Source: Micropterix aruncella
Taxonomy: Eukaryota; Arthropoda; Insecta; Lepidoptera; Micropterigidae
NCBI GenBank assembly: GCA_944548615.1
Contig: OX155961.1
Span: 10,252,673 to 10,316,672 of the forward strand
DNA: 64,000 bases
Direction: 5' to 3'
Shown here: piece by piece, positions 34,901 to 45,183 of the stretch
How positions within the stretch are numbered: position 1 is the stretch's first letter
How the letters are laid out: the number at the start of each line of letters is the position of its first letter
Translations under genes and position numbers: made by a program
Notes under the pieces: model-generated
The model's input: the letters and a program-made list of their open reading frames with translations, nothing else
Database searches by the model: none
What the model was told of the DNA's origin: nothing

Positions 34901-35311
34901 CAGCCCACTGGCCGAATGGTTTGGCCGCCTGATTTTACATTGTAAGGTTCCGGGTTCGATTCCCGGCTGAATCATCTTTTTCCGTTGAGCTAAAATTAAA
35001 TGAATTGCAATTCTGCCTAGTGGGGTGATGTAATCCTGACGAAGTAATGCCCTTTCACGACTTTTATTTTATGTATTTAAAAGAATGCGCATTTTTTATT
35101 CTATGTAAATATAAATAGGATAACTTTCAAATCAAATTAAATCAAATTTCCTTTGTAGAACGGCAACTTCTTATGTATCAGACCCTTTTTTCACCGCATA
35201 TTTATTTATGCACACGCTGTAATAACAAGACACATTTCATATTTGGGTTGGTTGTAAGAGATGGTCGTATATTAATAAACCCGTCACTTGTGAAATTTCA
35301 TAATAAAGAGT
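34901..35311 (+). mobile_element. tRNA-derived SINE, copy 2
   Basis: The head has an A-box-like TGGCCGAATGG (34909-34919) and a good B box GGTTCGATTCC (34953-34963) with the T-arm GCCGGG-type pairing degraded. The anticodon arm cannot be folded as a normal tRNA. The tail AATAAACCCGTCACTTGTGA and AATTTCATAATAAAGA matches copy 1 (20802-21062). RNA polymerase III would be the expected transcriber. Confidence 0.75.
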
Positions 35312-35832
35312 AGAAACAAACAAAACTGCGAAAAGTTTATAATTACTAGAGTATAATTGTTTATGAAGACGTACCAGGTTAGTTTGTGAAGACGTCCAAA
35401 GACGTATAAGTCACCTGAACTACCGCAGCAACTTCGGACTGTGAAACAAAGTTTTAGAGTTTTTATAGATCATTTAACTCGGATACAGTGATAATATTCC
35501 CGTGTTATTTTTCGCCACGTTGGCCGCCAACGCTGAGCTATGCCCCTCGGAATATCTCCGGTGGTTTGTTATCATGCCATCGACAGTGCGGCATTGTACG
35601 CGATATATACTGCATTGTTATACTCCCTCAGATAATAACGCTCGGCCAAAATCAACGGTGACCCAAACACAGTTTAATCTGCCGGCATAATAGGAACACC
35701 GGATTTCGCCTTTGTTAACAAGAGATAATGGCCGTACAATTAGCTGCCTCGAAAAGAGGGGAGGTCGGGGTGGAAAGTTTTGAGATACGATCAGACGCAA
35801 AACGGGGAGGTACCTGTTGAATTTAAAATACC
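35312..35832. other. No recognisable gene
   Basis: A moderately GC stretch at 35500-35790 with overlapping ORFs and no recognised product. Confidence 0.5.
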
Positions 35833-35846
35833 TGTCATGTCTTCGT

Positions 35847-36550
35847 GGTGGTCAACGGTTTCGTGCAGCTTGGGCCACAAGATCCATTTTGTTCTCGGAT
35901 CGGCTCAACTCACGATTCAGCTCCTATTCAGAAGCCTCCTCGAGTGGAAGGCTACCCTGGGTAAGACTCCCGTGTCTCAGGCCTCAGAGCTGGTGGTCCG
36001 GTATCTCCTGGGAGATTTCATCCCGGCCCCACTGCACGGTATGCGCACCGGTCGGCGAAGCCAATCGGCTGTGCATTCTGACTAATTGCTGAAGGGGTCT
36101 GGGGACTATGGAAATATACTGTTTCCTAAGCAGCGGGGGTGGATGTTGACCTGTCGTCATGCCGCTCTTGAAATGACCTTGGACCACTCGATCCCGCGTG
36201 GCACTACGGGCAAAGAACGCCAAGGTCCGCAATAAATTCAAACTGAATTACCACTGTAATACAACAGGTAGAGGTTGCGTAAGCGACTTCGGACCCGTAA
36301 CCAGTCGTGAGGACGGAGGTATCCTGAAGGTTAATTCCAGACGGAGATATCCTGCCAAAACTGGTAATTAGGGGGTGATGCTGTCAGCTGGGTACCTATC
36401 CCGGTACCTCGCCGTAAGGCGTCGGTCTCTAACGGGTTGCTGGTGAGCTAGACAGTAGATTGTCTTGTCCCCAAGTCTTCTACGCTCATCCCACTATATC
36501 ATTATACCAGCCTGTGGTGACGGGTTCACCCGTTGTAGTCGACACCACCG
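35847..36550 (+). mobile_element. Retroposon X with exact 14-bp TSD
   Basis: TGTCATGTCTTCGT occurs immediately before (35833-35846) and after (36551-36564). The body shares GTGCGCACCG-type, CTGTTTCCTA.AGAGCGGG and GGTACCTCGCCGTAAGGCGT blocks with other X copies. It ends CGGGTTCACCCGTTGTAGTC then GACACCACCG. The 5' segment differs from other copies, so there may be 5' variants. Non-coding; ORFs at 35780-36241 are chance. Confidence 0.82.
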
Positions 36551-36564
36551 TGTCATGTCTTCGT

Positions 36565-37524
36565 AGGTTTGACCTAGATAGATATCACTAACGCCAGTCA
36601 GAGGTTTTTCACCTACCAAAAATAATAGAAATGTCACTCTTTGGGCCCACACTACAATATCAATAATTCATATTGCATATGAAAGATCTGTTTGTTATAA
36701 TTACTTATATGGCAGTTCTGCTTAATTTGTCTTGTTTAAAAAGATATATACCAGCTACGAAAAAGACAAAAACTAAAAATATCGGTTTTATGTTTATTTG
36801 TTGTACATAATCACCCTTGAATAAATAACCGACCATCGCAAACACACTATATACTTTTGTTTGAGAATTCTTTAAACTTTTGCTGTATTTTCACTCAGTG
36901 TAATTAAATTTTCATAGGTATTATTTAATCGGTGGGAACTTAAACGGTTTATGTATTAGTCAAAAAATTAAAACAAATCAATATGTACTAGTCGGTCGTA
37001 TATTTTCAGAATAAATTAATGGGATTGAATTGAATTGTAACTTATTTAATTTTATGCTGGAATTGTAACTTATTTAATTTTATGAGTACTCGTGTGCGAC
37101 AATAAGGTCATATTTTAGGCTTGAATGGTTTTAAGTAGGTAAGCTGCACTCGAATTGCATCGCTAACCGGCACGTAGCCCCACGTAACAAGTAGTAAGCG
37201 GGTAGGATACTACGCAGTGCGGCTCCTCTCGAACAAACCCCACGTCGGATGTGGGGTTTATCGCGCGGCCGGTAGCAGCCACTGCAACACGCCGTTGGCA
37301 CTTCGCCATCCGAACCACCCACACCCATATACCAGTCGCACAGTGGGCTGTGTTCGCGGAACAGAGAATAGGCTAGAATCGTCGTCATCACACCCAATCG
37401 TCGTCATCATTATTTATTTTGTTAAAAGCTTATAGTTCCTTAAATTATAGAGCAATAGAATAAATATCAATATAATATTTTACCATTGATTATATATGAT
37501 ATTCGATTGTATAACTACAGTAAG
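36565..37524. other. No recognisable gene
   Basis: A direct repeat of GGAATTGTAACTTATTTAAT TTTATG lies at 37030-37085, and a hairpin AACCCCAC..GTGGGGTT at 37237-37259 in a GC-rich patch. The ORFs there (37131-37435) are not recognisable. Confidence 0.5.
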
Positions 37525-38213
37525 GTGGTGTCGACTACAACAGGCAAACCAGTCACCCCAGGCTGGTATAACCATATGTGGTCATTCTTTCAGCTGTGAG
37601 ATAAGCGTAGACGACTTAGAGATAAGACAATCTACTGTCCAGCTCCGCCAACAAGCCCGTTAGAGGTCAACGCGTTACGGCGAGGCACCGGGAAAGGTAC
37701 ACAGCGGAAAGCCTCACCCCCTAACTATCAGTTTTGGAAGGATGTCTTTGTCTGGAATTAACCTTCAGGAAAACTCAATCCTCCCGATTGGTTATGGGGT
37801 CGAGGTCGCTTACGCGGTCCTCTCCCTTACGTAGCAATGATTTGGTGTCTACCAAATCTATCGCGGACTACTGTATCTTTGCCCGACTGTTCACCCGGTA
37901 TCGGGTAACCGATTGGGTGTTTCAAGAGTGGTTGTCCTAAGGTTAACAAACACCCACGCTCTATAGAAAACAAATCCGTTTACAGACTCCCTCGGTTATC
38001 AATCGGAATGCCCAGTCTATTAGCTGACATCGCACGGTGCGCAAACTGCCCAGGAGCGCCCGAAAATGAATCCCAGGGCAAAATTACCCGCATGCACAGA
38101 GTCATACCCAGGCTCGCACTTCTACGTGGAGGCTACCGGATTGTTGCGGAACATTGTGTTGGGCCGACCCTAACACATGGGTTATAATGGTTCATCTACA
38201 CTGGGCTCATTAT
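37525..38213 (-). mobile_element. Retroposon X, minus-strand copy
   Basis: In element sense it runs from TAGGGAGATAATGAGCCC (38213 downward) to GTTGTAGTCGACACCACC (37525), the same 3' subtype as the copy ending at 36550. Shared internal blocks include CGCACGGTGCGCAAACTG, ACCAAATCTATCGCGGAC and GTAGACGACTT. I see no clear target duplication. Confidence 0.78.
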
Positions 38214-39035
38214 CTCCCTACAACAGGGAACCAATGGAATGTAAGCTATTAAAAAAATATTTGGTATCTTTCTCCGATTTTAAACGTTTTAAAAAAAAAA
38301 ACAAAGAAATATTAACCTCTCGAACCCCTTTTTGCCAGCATTAGCGCGCAAAAACTGCGCCGCAACTTTTTGAACGATTTTTTAAATAAATACTGACAAT
38401 ATTAGTTTTTTATGAATTCCCTCTTATTACCTAGTAATTAATCTTATTAGTCGTGTGTATTATATATATTTATATAATATATATATGGGGGGCGGCCGAA
38501 ACGGTTACGCGCGGACCTGTCAAACCACGCAAAGTGCCTTTTGGCGTCATAAAATACTCATATATCATTAAAATACTCATATATCTTAGCAACTAGGGTT
38601 TGGTAACAATATAGTTTATCAACTAGGTCGATAGTCATCGCAAGTTTCTATTGTAACTATGAAAGAATAATACCAAATCAGTCCACTGTGCGGCGCGTTG
38701 CCATTCCCCATCCGCTCGTGAAGCCGTCTAAGCACCCGACAGACGCCTCAGACAAGGGATACGCCCGGTATCGAGAGACAAGGCATTTCTGTCTGTCGAT
38801 CGGCGATATTGCGGTCGTGACTTTTGCCTCGCGCCTTTGAACTTGATACCTCATGGCATCATCGACGATTCTAAGCCTAATACTTATCAGTTTATAGAAT
38901 AGATACATAGAAAAATAATACATTGGCCACTAGTTGAGATAATTTTACCGCCCAGTACCGGACTGAACTGTCGCGCTGCGTCGCCCAGGCCTCAGTGCAA
39001 AAGCCCGTTGATCATATATCTTGTAAAATAGATGT
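38214..39035. other. No gene; possible piggyBac-like end
   Basis: 38312 onward reads TTAACCTCTCGAACCCC then AGCATTAGCGCGC, reminiscent of piggyBac-group ends at a TTAA, but I cannot match a second end. Two TAAAATACTCATATATC copies lie at 38549-38585. GC-rich ORF 38678-38923 is unidentified. Confidence 0.4.
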
Positions 39036-39460
39036 TTTTTTATTTTTATTTATTTAGGTAAAAGCAGTCATATACATTTGTGTAAAAATAATACAAGCAG
39101 ACCTATATTACCATTAATTACTACAAAACATTATAAATAGTAGCAAAGGGAATATTACAATCAAAATTACACTAATAACTTGTTACACCAAGCAACCAAA
39201 CCAACTAATGCAACCAAAAATCAAAAAGTTTTACTTAAAAACAAATTAAACTATAAGCTAATGCAACAACAAATCGCCTATTTTTTTCCTAAAACTAACC
39301 AAAGTGTCGGAAAATATGCCGAGGTCATTCGAAGCTTTATTATAATGTAAACATGACCATCTGAAAAAGGTATTTTTTCCATAGTTCGTGTGAAAAGAGG
39401 GTATATAAAATGTATCTTTTGAACGAGAAGAGGGAGACCGAGAAATTTTAAAAAAGAATT
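39036..39460 (-). pseudogene. LINE 3' end with RT C-terminal remnant
   Basis: Minus strand 39455-39258: SRSPSSRSKDTFYIPSFHTN, YGKNTFFRWSCLHYNKAS, NDLGIFSDTLVSFRKKIG and a TAG at 39260-39258. This is the R-x-x-x-L-P..N..YN..D-IFSDSLVSF ending typical of LINE ORF2 proteins. A 200-bp 3' UTR ends in an AAATAAAAAT-type tail (39038-39056). 5'-truncated. Confidence 0.72.
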
Positions 39461-39549
39461 TTGCCCAAAAGGGGTGCAGAAATAATATGGTTATTAATTT
39501 TTTATTTTTATTTTTTCTTTACGAAGAATGAAGTATGAATAGAGATGGC

Positions 39550-40267
39550 GACTACATTGGACAAACCCGTCACCTCAGGAAATTTAAACGATATTAGATC
39601 ATTCTGCCTATCGTGAGGTGAGCGCAGAAGACTTGGGACGGAAACAATCTACTGCCTAGTTTATACGCCACTCGTCCGTAAGAAGCCAACGCCTTACCGC
39701 GAAATTACCAGATCAATCACCTTGCGGGCCGACACTCGCGCCCTTACTTCCAGTTGCAACCAGATTACTCCGGCCTCCCTAATAATTACAGGTTCGAGGT
39801 CTCTCTCTCCCTTACCACAGTATACCAGACAGTAGCTTCTCTTAGAACAAAATTGAAATTGAAGCAAGTGACGTCAGTAATCTTAAGGGCTACCACAAAT
39901 CGTTATATCATTAGTCGTCTTCTTCTTGAAGCATCGTCCCAGCCACATTTACAGTGCCCCGGCGACGCAGATGATATTATGCTACCGATTTGTTCTGAGA
40001 CTACCATATGGCGTCGATTCGTAAATCTCCACAAAAATGTAATAGTAAAAGCGGACTCAAACTGCGCCCACAGCGCGTCACAGCCCACAGCGCCGTAACT
40101 ATAGGCCTAAGGACGTGACATGACTTACCCCTGGCCCCACTTCCGTCGCACCCTCTTCCCGCATTGCTTTGTAGCTCTTGAGTGAACTTACTGGCTGTTA
40201 TTATACTGTGCCCTTACGTTTCGGTGATACGGTGTCTACCGAATCTATCGCGGACACAGCTCTATAG
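39550..40267 (-). mobile_element. Retroposon X 3' half, interrupted by element Y
   Basis: 39550-39815 and 40211-40267 are X sequence in minus orientation (ACAAACCCGTCACCTCAGG, CGCCTTACCGCGA, CCTCTCCCTTAC, then GTGTCTACCGAATCTATCGC). Two Y elements are inserted in it. A second X copy faces it head to head at 40868-41305. Confidence 0.75.
39816..40210 (+). mobile_element. TIR element Y, copy 1 (395 bp, 7-bp TSD)
   Basis: Ends CACAGTATA and TATACTGTG are inverted copies, with weaker inverted similarity further in (CAG.CAGTA). CCCTTAC is duplicated on both sides (39809-39815 and 40211-40217), and other X copies carry the single CCCTTAC site. No transposase. The superfamily is undecided: a 7-bp duplication fits P-like or Dada-like transposons better than hAT, mariner or piggyBac. 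Confidence 0.85.
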
Positions 40268-40662
40268 CACAGTATACCAGACAGTAGCTTCTCTTAGAAA
40301 AAAAATGAAGTCGACGCAAGTGACGTCAGAAATCTTGAGGGCTACCACAAATCTTAATATGATTACTCGTCTTCTTTTTGAAGCATCGTCCCGGCCACAT
40401 TTACGGTGCCCCGGCGACGCAGATGCTATTATGCTACCGATTTGTTCAAAGAATACCATATGGCGTCGACTCGTAAATCTCCACAAAAAAGTAATAGTAA
40501 GAGCGGACACAAACTGCGCCCACAGCGCGCCACAACCCACAGCGCCGTAACTATGAGCCTAAGGCCGCGACATGATTTACCCCTGGCCCCACTTCCGTCG
40601 CACCCTCTTCCCGCATTGCCCTGTAGCTCTTGAGTTAACTTACTGGGTGTTATTATACTATG
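40268..40662 (+). mobile_element. TIR element Y, copy 2 (395 bp, 7-bp TSD)
   Basis: Same length as copy 1 and a close sequence match to it. It starts CACAGTATACC and ends TATTATACTATG. TCTATAG is duplicated at 40261-40267 and 40663-40669; X copies elsewhere carry the site CTCTATAGG. Minus-strand and plus-strand ORFs across both copies are parallel shadows. Confidence 0.85.
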
Positions 40663-40867
40663 TCTATAGACTGGGCACAGCTCCTTTGTGTGAGCCTCTA
40701 CCTAGAGTAACTAATTGCAGCCCGTGATGCCCTTTATCTGATTTTGTCACTGGCCGACTAGCAATTTTAAAGGCAGTTGACACAAGGTTAACATTAACTT
40801 CACTGCATTAGGAAACTACTTTTCCACCCCCCCCCCCCCCCCTTCTGATAATCCGCTAGATCTAAAA

Positions 40868-41305
40868 TGTATGAAGTGCGAGCCTGGTAGGACTCTGGCC
40901 TTATGGTTAGTTTCCCCTGGGAATCAACCTTCTGGAGCTCCTGGACGGTCTGCGCACCGTGCGGCATAAGCCAATCGATTGCGCACTCAGACTAAAAGTC
41001 GGGGGAGTCTGGAAGCAGTACTGTTTCCTATAGAGCGGGGTTGGTTGCGGATCTTACGTCGACTGGAGAGAGAGACTGGAGTAATCTGGTCGCAATTGGA
41101 AGTAAGGGCGTGAGTGTAAGCCCGCTAGGTAACACTCCTGGCTATCTCGCGGTTAAGGCGTTGGCCTCTTACGGGTTTGTGGCGGATCTAGACGGTGGAC
41201 TGTTTTGTCCTCAAGTCTTCTGCGCTCACTCCAGGGAGATAGAACGACTAATCGTTAAAACTTCCTGAGGTGACCGGCTCGCCCGCTGTAGTCGACAACC
41301 CTAGT
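40868..41305 (+). mobile_element. Retroposon X, internally deleted plus-strand copy
   Basis: AGTGCGAGCCTGGTAGGACT, CTGCGCACCGTGCGGC, GGGGGAGTCTGGAAGCAGTA and then, after a deletion of about 150-200 bp relative to 55751-56428, AATCTGGTCGCAATTGGAAG to GTCGACAACCCTAGT. A C-run lies just upstream (40827-40843). Confidence 0.8.
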
Positions 41306-41604
41306 TGCATGAAAAAAGTGTGCTGTTCATATTTGTAGTACGAGGGTCTCTTTAGGGCCTTCTTGAGACCGGGGCCTGAAGCGAATGCACCCTCTGCTCT
41401 TGCCTTAGTCTGCCATTGTTTGGATTTAAATCTTCTACGATCTATAAAAATGCAAACGTTATAAATATTATATAAAGATATCGGCAATACATTAAAATAT
41501 CGTTCAATACCTAGCACGGCGCTTGCCAACCATATTGCAAAAATCAATCAACGAGTTTTTACACAGCAACGACGCGACGCGTTCGGTCCGGGGGCGGTGG
41601 TGAT

Positions 41605-41913
41605 ATGTCTCAGCACTTGTGGCCAGTATATTACGGGCGTTATTATTTCCCGGGACGGCGGACGCGGGCGTGGTTATTGAAAAATCAGGATGACCGGGGC
41701 CCGCTCGTAAAGTATGTCCGTTGCGTGGTCTCGCCGAAGGACGGACGGAACGGAGTAATTGCCAATATTGCGCCCGCTTATTTTTCTCGGCATTTGGACC
41801 GCTCGTTTCGGGAATTTGATCGAGGAAGGAATGTGTATTACATTAAAATTGCGGACGTCGAGGTTTCAGTGTCGTATATGTATACGCAATTATTTAAGTG
41901 TATTATTTGTTAA
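41605..41913 (+). other. Unassigned 102-codon ORF in a GC-rich patch
   Basis: Begins MSQHLWPVYYGRYYFPGRRT; basic and aromatic. The 41560-41860 stretch is CpG-rich compared with its flanks. No domain recognised and no splice context can be established. Could be an exon of an unknown gene or chance. Confidence 0.2.
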
Positions 41914-42159
41914 TCTTATTTTTTTTAATTTGAACTTAGGAGATTTAACCGCTGGAATGCTAATACTACCTGGTCGGTGTTTTTTTTCGTTGCGACAACT
42001 CGCGGGCGGCGGATCTCCGTATTTATGCAATTAGAGGCGAAACGGTTGCATCGGATGGACGTCTTGTCGATGTTGCTGTTTCGTTGCTTCTATCCAGTAA
42101 TTATAAGCGAAAGAGTCCCTACGCCACCATTATACATTGGTAATTATACATTTATTTTA

Positions 42160-42740
42160 TTAAGCTATTGCATAGCTTTTATCGCGGGCCTCTAGGCCAG
42201 CGCGGCGACCGAATGAAGAAATTTCTTAACGAAAATTAGTGATTTTAAACTGATAATTACGTCTAAACGAGTACTGCTTACGATTCGAAAAAAATATATC
42301 TTAAACAAGAACATTTTTATAATATTCTTAGCTTTGAATATTTTAGATTTTATTTATATTACATAGTGTAATTAATTTGTGAAATTAGGTCTAACCGAAC
42401 ACAAAAACGACTACTACGCAAATACTATCTGGCGTATTATTATGAAACCTGCACCATTTTAAAGATAATTTAATTATCTATCTTTTTATCTACGATTTTT
42501 TCGAATACTCCGGTTTTTTTGCATTATCGAATAAAAAATTCGTGCGCGGCGCTCTATCGAAAGACGTTTAAATTATTATTCCGAATCATTTGCTTCCGCA
42601 GCCGCAAATGATTCGGAATAATTTCAATGTTTTCCGATAGAGCGCAGTTATCTGATATCAGAAAAAATAAAATGAATAAATAATTATAATTGCATAAGTT
42701 GTTAAAAATGCTATGCAATAGCTTTACCGCGGCAGTCCCC
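42160..42740. repeat. Repeat H with long internal hairpin, copy 1
   Basis: Begins TTAAGCTATTGCATAGCTTT TATCGCGGG and ends ATGCTATGCAATAGCTTTAC CGCGG, so the ends carry inverted copies of GCTATTGCATAGC. 63448-64000 is a close second copy. 42549-42645 forms a hairpin with arms of about 42-45 nt (GCGCTCTATCG..TTCCGAATCATTTGC). No coding sequence. A TTAA at the left edge suggests a TTAA-targeting DNA transposon, unproven. Confidence 0.8.
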
Positions 42741-42908
42741 GAGTGCCACGCGTATATTTTTTTTTTAAAGAATTGCACCTACATAAAAAAGTCATGGGCA
42801 ATACATAGTGTTATATATGCAGAATCGTCAAAAATAAACTTTAGTATAGCGAAAAAACAAAGCTCTATGCATATAAATATGACACCATATCTGAAATGAA
42901 GCGAAATC

Positions 42909-42949
42909 GCACAACCAACTAGACCTAGAAGGTCTGTATTTGGCTGTGC
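42909..42949 (-). ncRNA. Candidate 3' stem-loop, copy 4
   Basis: Nearly identical to 1399-1439 including the 60 bp beyond it (ATAGCGAAAAA, AGCTCTATGCATATAAATAT), so a 3' fragment of the same LINE family lies at about 42840-42980. No RT coding sequence is attached. Confidence 0.55.
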
Positions 42950-42989
42950 TGTATTATATAAAACCATTTCGTCAGCGCACGCCGAAAAA

Positions 42990-45104
42990 CAACTCACCAG
43001 CTCATTTTATCAGACTCGATTTACACATATCGTGATTTCGTTTTGAAAACTAATATTAATCACAATAGAATCACAATAGAGCCTATAGCACCCATCGATA
43101 ATGGAGCTTTACATTATTAAAAGGATATTTGAAATCGGAATTTGTAGCTTCGGAGATTACGCCCTACATACAAACTTACAAACTCACAAACATTACTTCT
43201 TCATGATATTAGTATAGATTACGTTGTCTAATTTTTAGGGTAGTTTATTTTAATATTCCTCGTTCAAGCATATATAGTATTTATATACGTTCGTCCGTAA
43301 GTATTTGGCTTCTAATAATATTTTGCTTTGAATGTGAGTTGCTTGATAGGCACCGTTATGGCTCGTTTAAAGGACGATGGGCAAAAATGTATAGACCCTG
43401 GCCTAGAGACCAATAACGATGATTGCTACGTCATTAGAAAGGTATTTTTATGTTCTCAGCTTCTTTTACTTCGGAAAATCTCAAATCGCTGTGGGAAAAA
43501 AGTTATGGATTAAAAATAAAAAGATTTATTTTTATCGCCTTTGGGTGGATACATAAAAGTTTTCAAGGATTGATTTGAAAATTATTATGTATCCTTTACA
43601 AGGATCCATAATAGTTTTCAAAGTTCCTAATAACACAAAAGTACGATTTATTGTGAAAAAACAATCTGTTTTTAGAACTATAATTCCGTATTGTAGAATC
43701 AACTCGAAACATGCTTCCGCGCCGCGCCGCTTATCTGCGGTTTTGCACATAATGGATATTCTTGTTAAGAGCCTTATTACAAAATAGCGTAGGTATTCTT
43801 TTAAAATGAGTTGATAAAATGAACGCATTTTTTTTTGGATGTAACTATAAAAGATAGGATAAATAAATAAATAAATAAATAAATAACTATTCAACCCTGG
43901 GAGAAAACCGCGGCACTGAGCGCTCTTCTCTTGCGCAAGCAAATATATACACAATTTCTAATTGTTTTTTGCAGTGTTTTCTCCTTTCTAATGACAATAA
44001 TTTATATTATGTCGTATTGCTAAAAGAGTGAACTTTAATATAGTATAAGTATTATATAAGAATCTTATTTTATTTCTGAGAAAATTAGAATGATACAGGA
44101 AGATTTTTTTTTAATTTTGTGTAATTGTAAGTAATGTATACCTTGGATATGTGGTCAAAAAACGAAAAAATAAAGCCGTAGTGTACATCAAGAATACATG
44201 ACGGACATAAAAAAAAATAGTATACGGTTTCCGTTGTAGTGATATTACTGTATTAAGGAGCTCAAAGTTTGCCTTCCGAGCGTTTTACGAATAACGACTT
44301 TCGGAAAATGGGCTGAATAAGTAAATAATATTCGTTATATCTAAAATTAAAGGCCGCTATGGTCAACATCAAGAAATGGTCCAGGTAATTCAGTAATTAA
44401 AGTTTGTAGAAATCTCTTCATTTCTTGGAATTAGAACGCCAAAAATCCACTTTTCTTGCCTTTCTGGAAAAAATATGTGATAGGGCTCTTAATGAACCAG
44501 AGTTTAAAAATAAAAAGTTTTGTTTATATAAAATCAAGATAATTGTTTTTATAAGAGTATTTAAGTAGGTATTCACAATAGAATACATTCGGAATTAAAA
44601 GTGAAGTTAGATACCATACGAGGAAGAAAAATTATGACGGAATGGTCGATTGAGGAAGGAAGGGACGAAACGGGGAAATTAGTTAATTATATTGCTGCAT
44701 AAGAATACATAACTACATAAAATTACTACTTTTATGTATATGTATAGATTATATGTATATATGTATATATGTGTATGTATATGTTTAGATGTATATGTGT
44801 ATGTGTATATATGATTATTTAATATTATTATATATATTATGTTACTAAATTATAAGGATATGTAAAATTTGTGTAAATATAGAGCTACCACGTAAAGCAA
44901 TGCTACATTATGTTACACTTACCAAATAAAAAAAAAGGAAAAAAAATACATAAAAGTCAACCTTAGTACGGGCATTACTCTAGCAAGGTAGATTTTAATC
45001 TTATTAATCTAGTATTATAAATGTGTGTGAAATATTAATAAATAAATATTATTAAGGACCTTGAAAACTTTTCCTTATCTTTGAAAAAAATATATTGTCT
45101 ATTT
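42990..45104. other. No recognisable gene; repeat pieces
   Basis: 43140-43217 is the 3' end of repeat K. 43441-43523 and the complement of 45109-45183 are an inverted pair of diverged copies (CAAATCGCTGTGGG / CAAATCACTGTGGG). An (AAAT)n run lies at 43860-43886 and a TA/TG microsatellite at 44735-44815. ORFs at 43532-43954 are driven by the AAAT run. Confidence 0.5.
44960..44989 (+). ncRNA. Candidate 3' stem-loop, copy 5 (short)
   Basis: ACCTT/AAGGT outer stem, TAGTACGGG, then CTCTAG. An AATAAATAAATATTATTAA tail follows at about 45037. The weakest of the set. Confidence 0.35.
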
Positions 45105-45183
45105 TTATTTTTTATCTACATTTTTTTACCCACAGTGATTTGAGACTTCCCTCAATAGAAAAAGTTTTAGAACATGTAAAAAC

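Noticed and set aside
34901..34975. Genuine tRNA gene
   Set aside because: A and B boxes are present, but the sequence does not fold as a tRNA with a normal anticodon arm. It is the head of a repeat present twice.
37237..37259. Terminator-like hairpin AACCCCAC..GTGGGGTT
   Set aside because: No bacterial-type transcription unit is present; a chance palindrome in a GC-rich patch.
38312..38575. piggyBac MITE starting at TTAACC
   Set aside because: No matching inverted end or second TTAA could be found.
39754..40633. Parallel ORFs of about 115-120 codons over the Y elements
   Set aside because: They arise from two copies of the same non-coding 395-bp sequence and begin in X.
28124..41305. X as a Helitron (hairpin followed by CTAG and T at the 3' end)
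   Set aside because: Several copies have 8-14-bp target duplications, which Helitrons do not make, and another 3' subtype lacks CTAG. A consensus would settle it.
43532..43954. 140-codon minus-strand ORF
   Set aside because: Spans an (AAAT)n run and repeat fragments; the similarity to anything is compositional.
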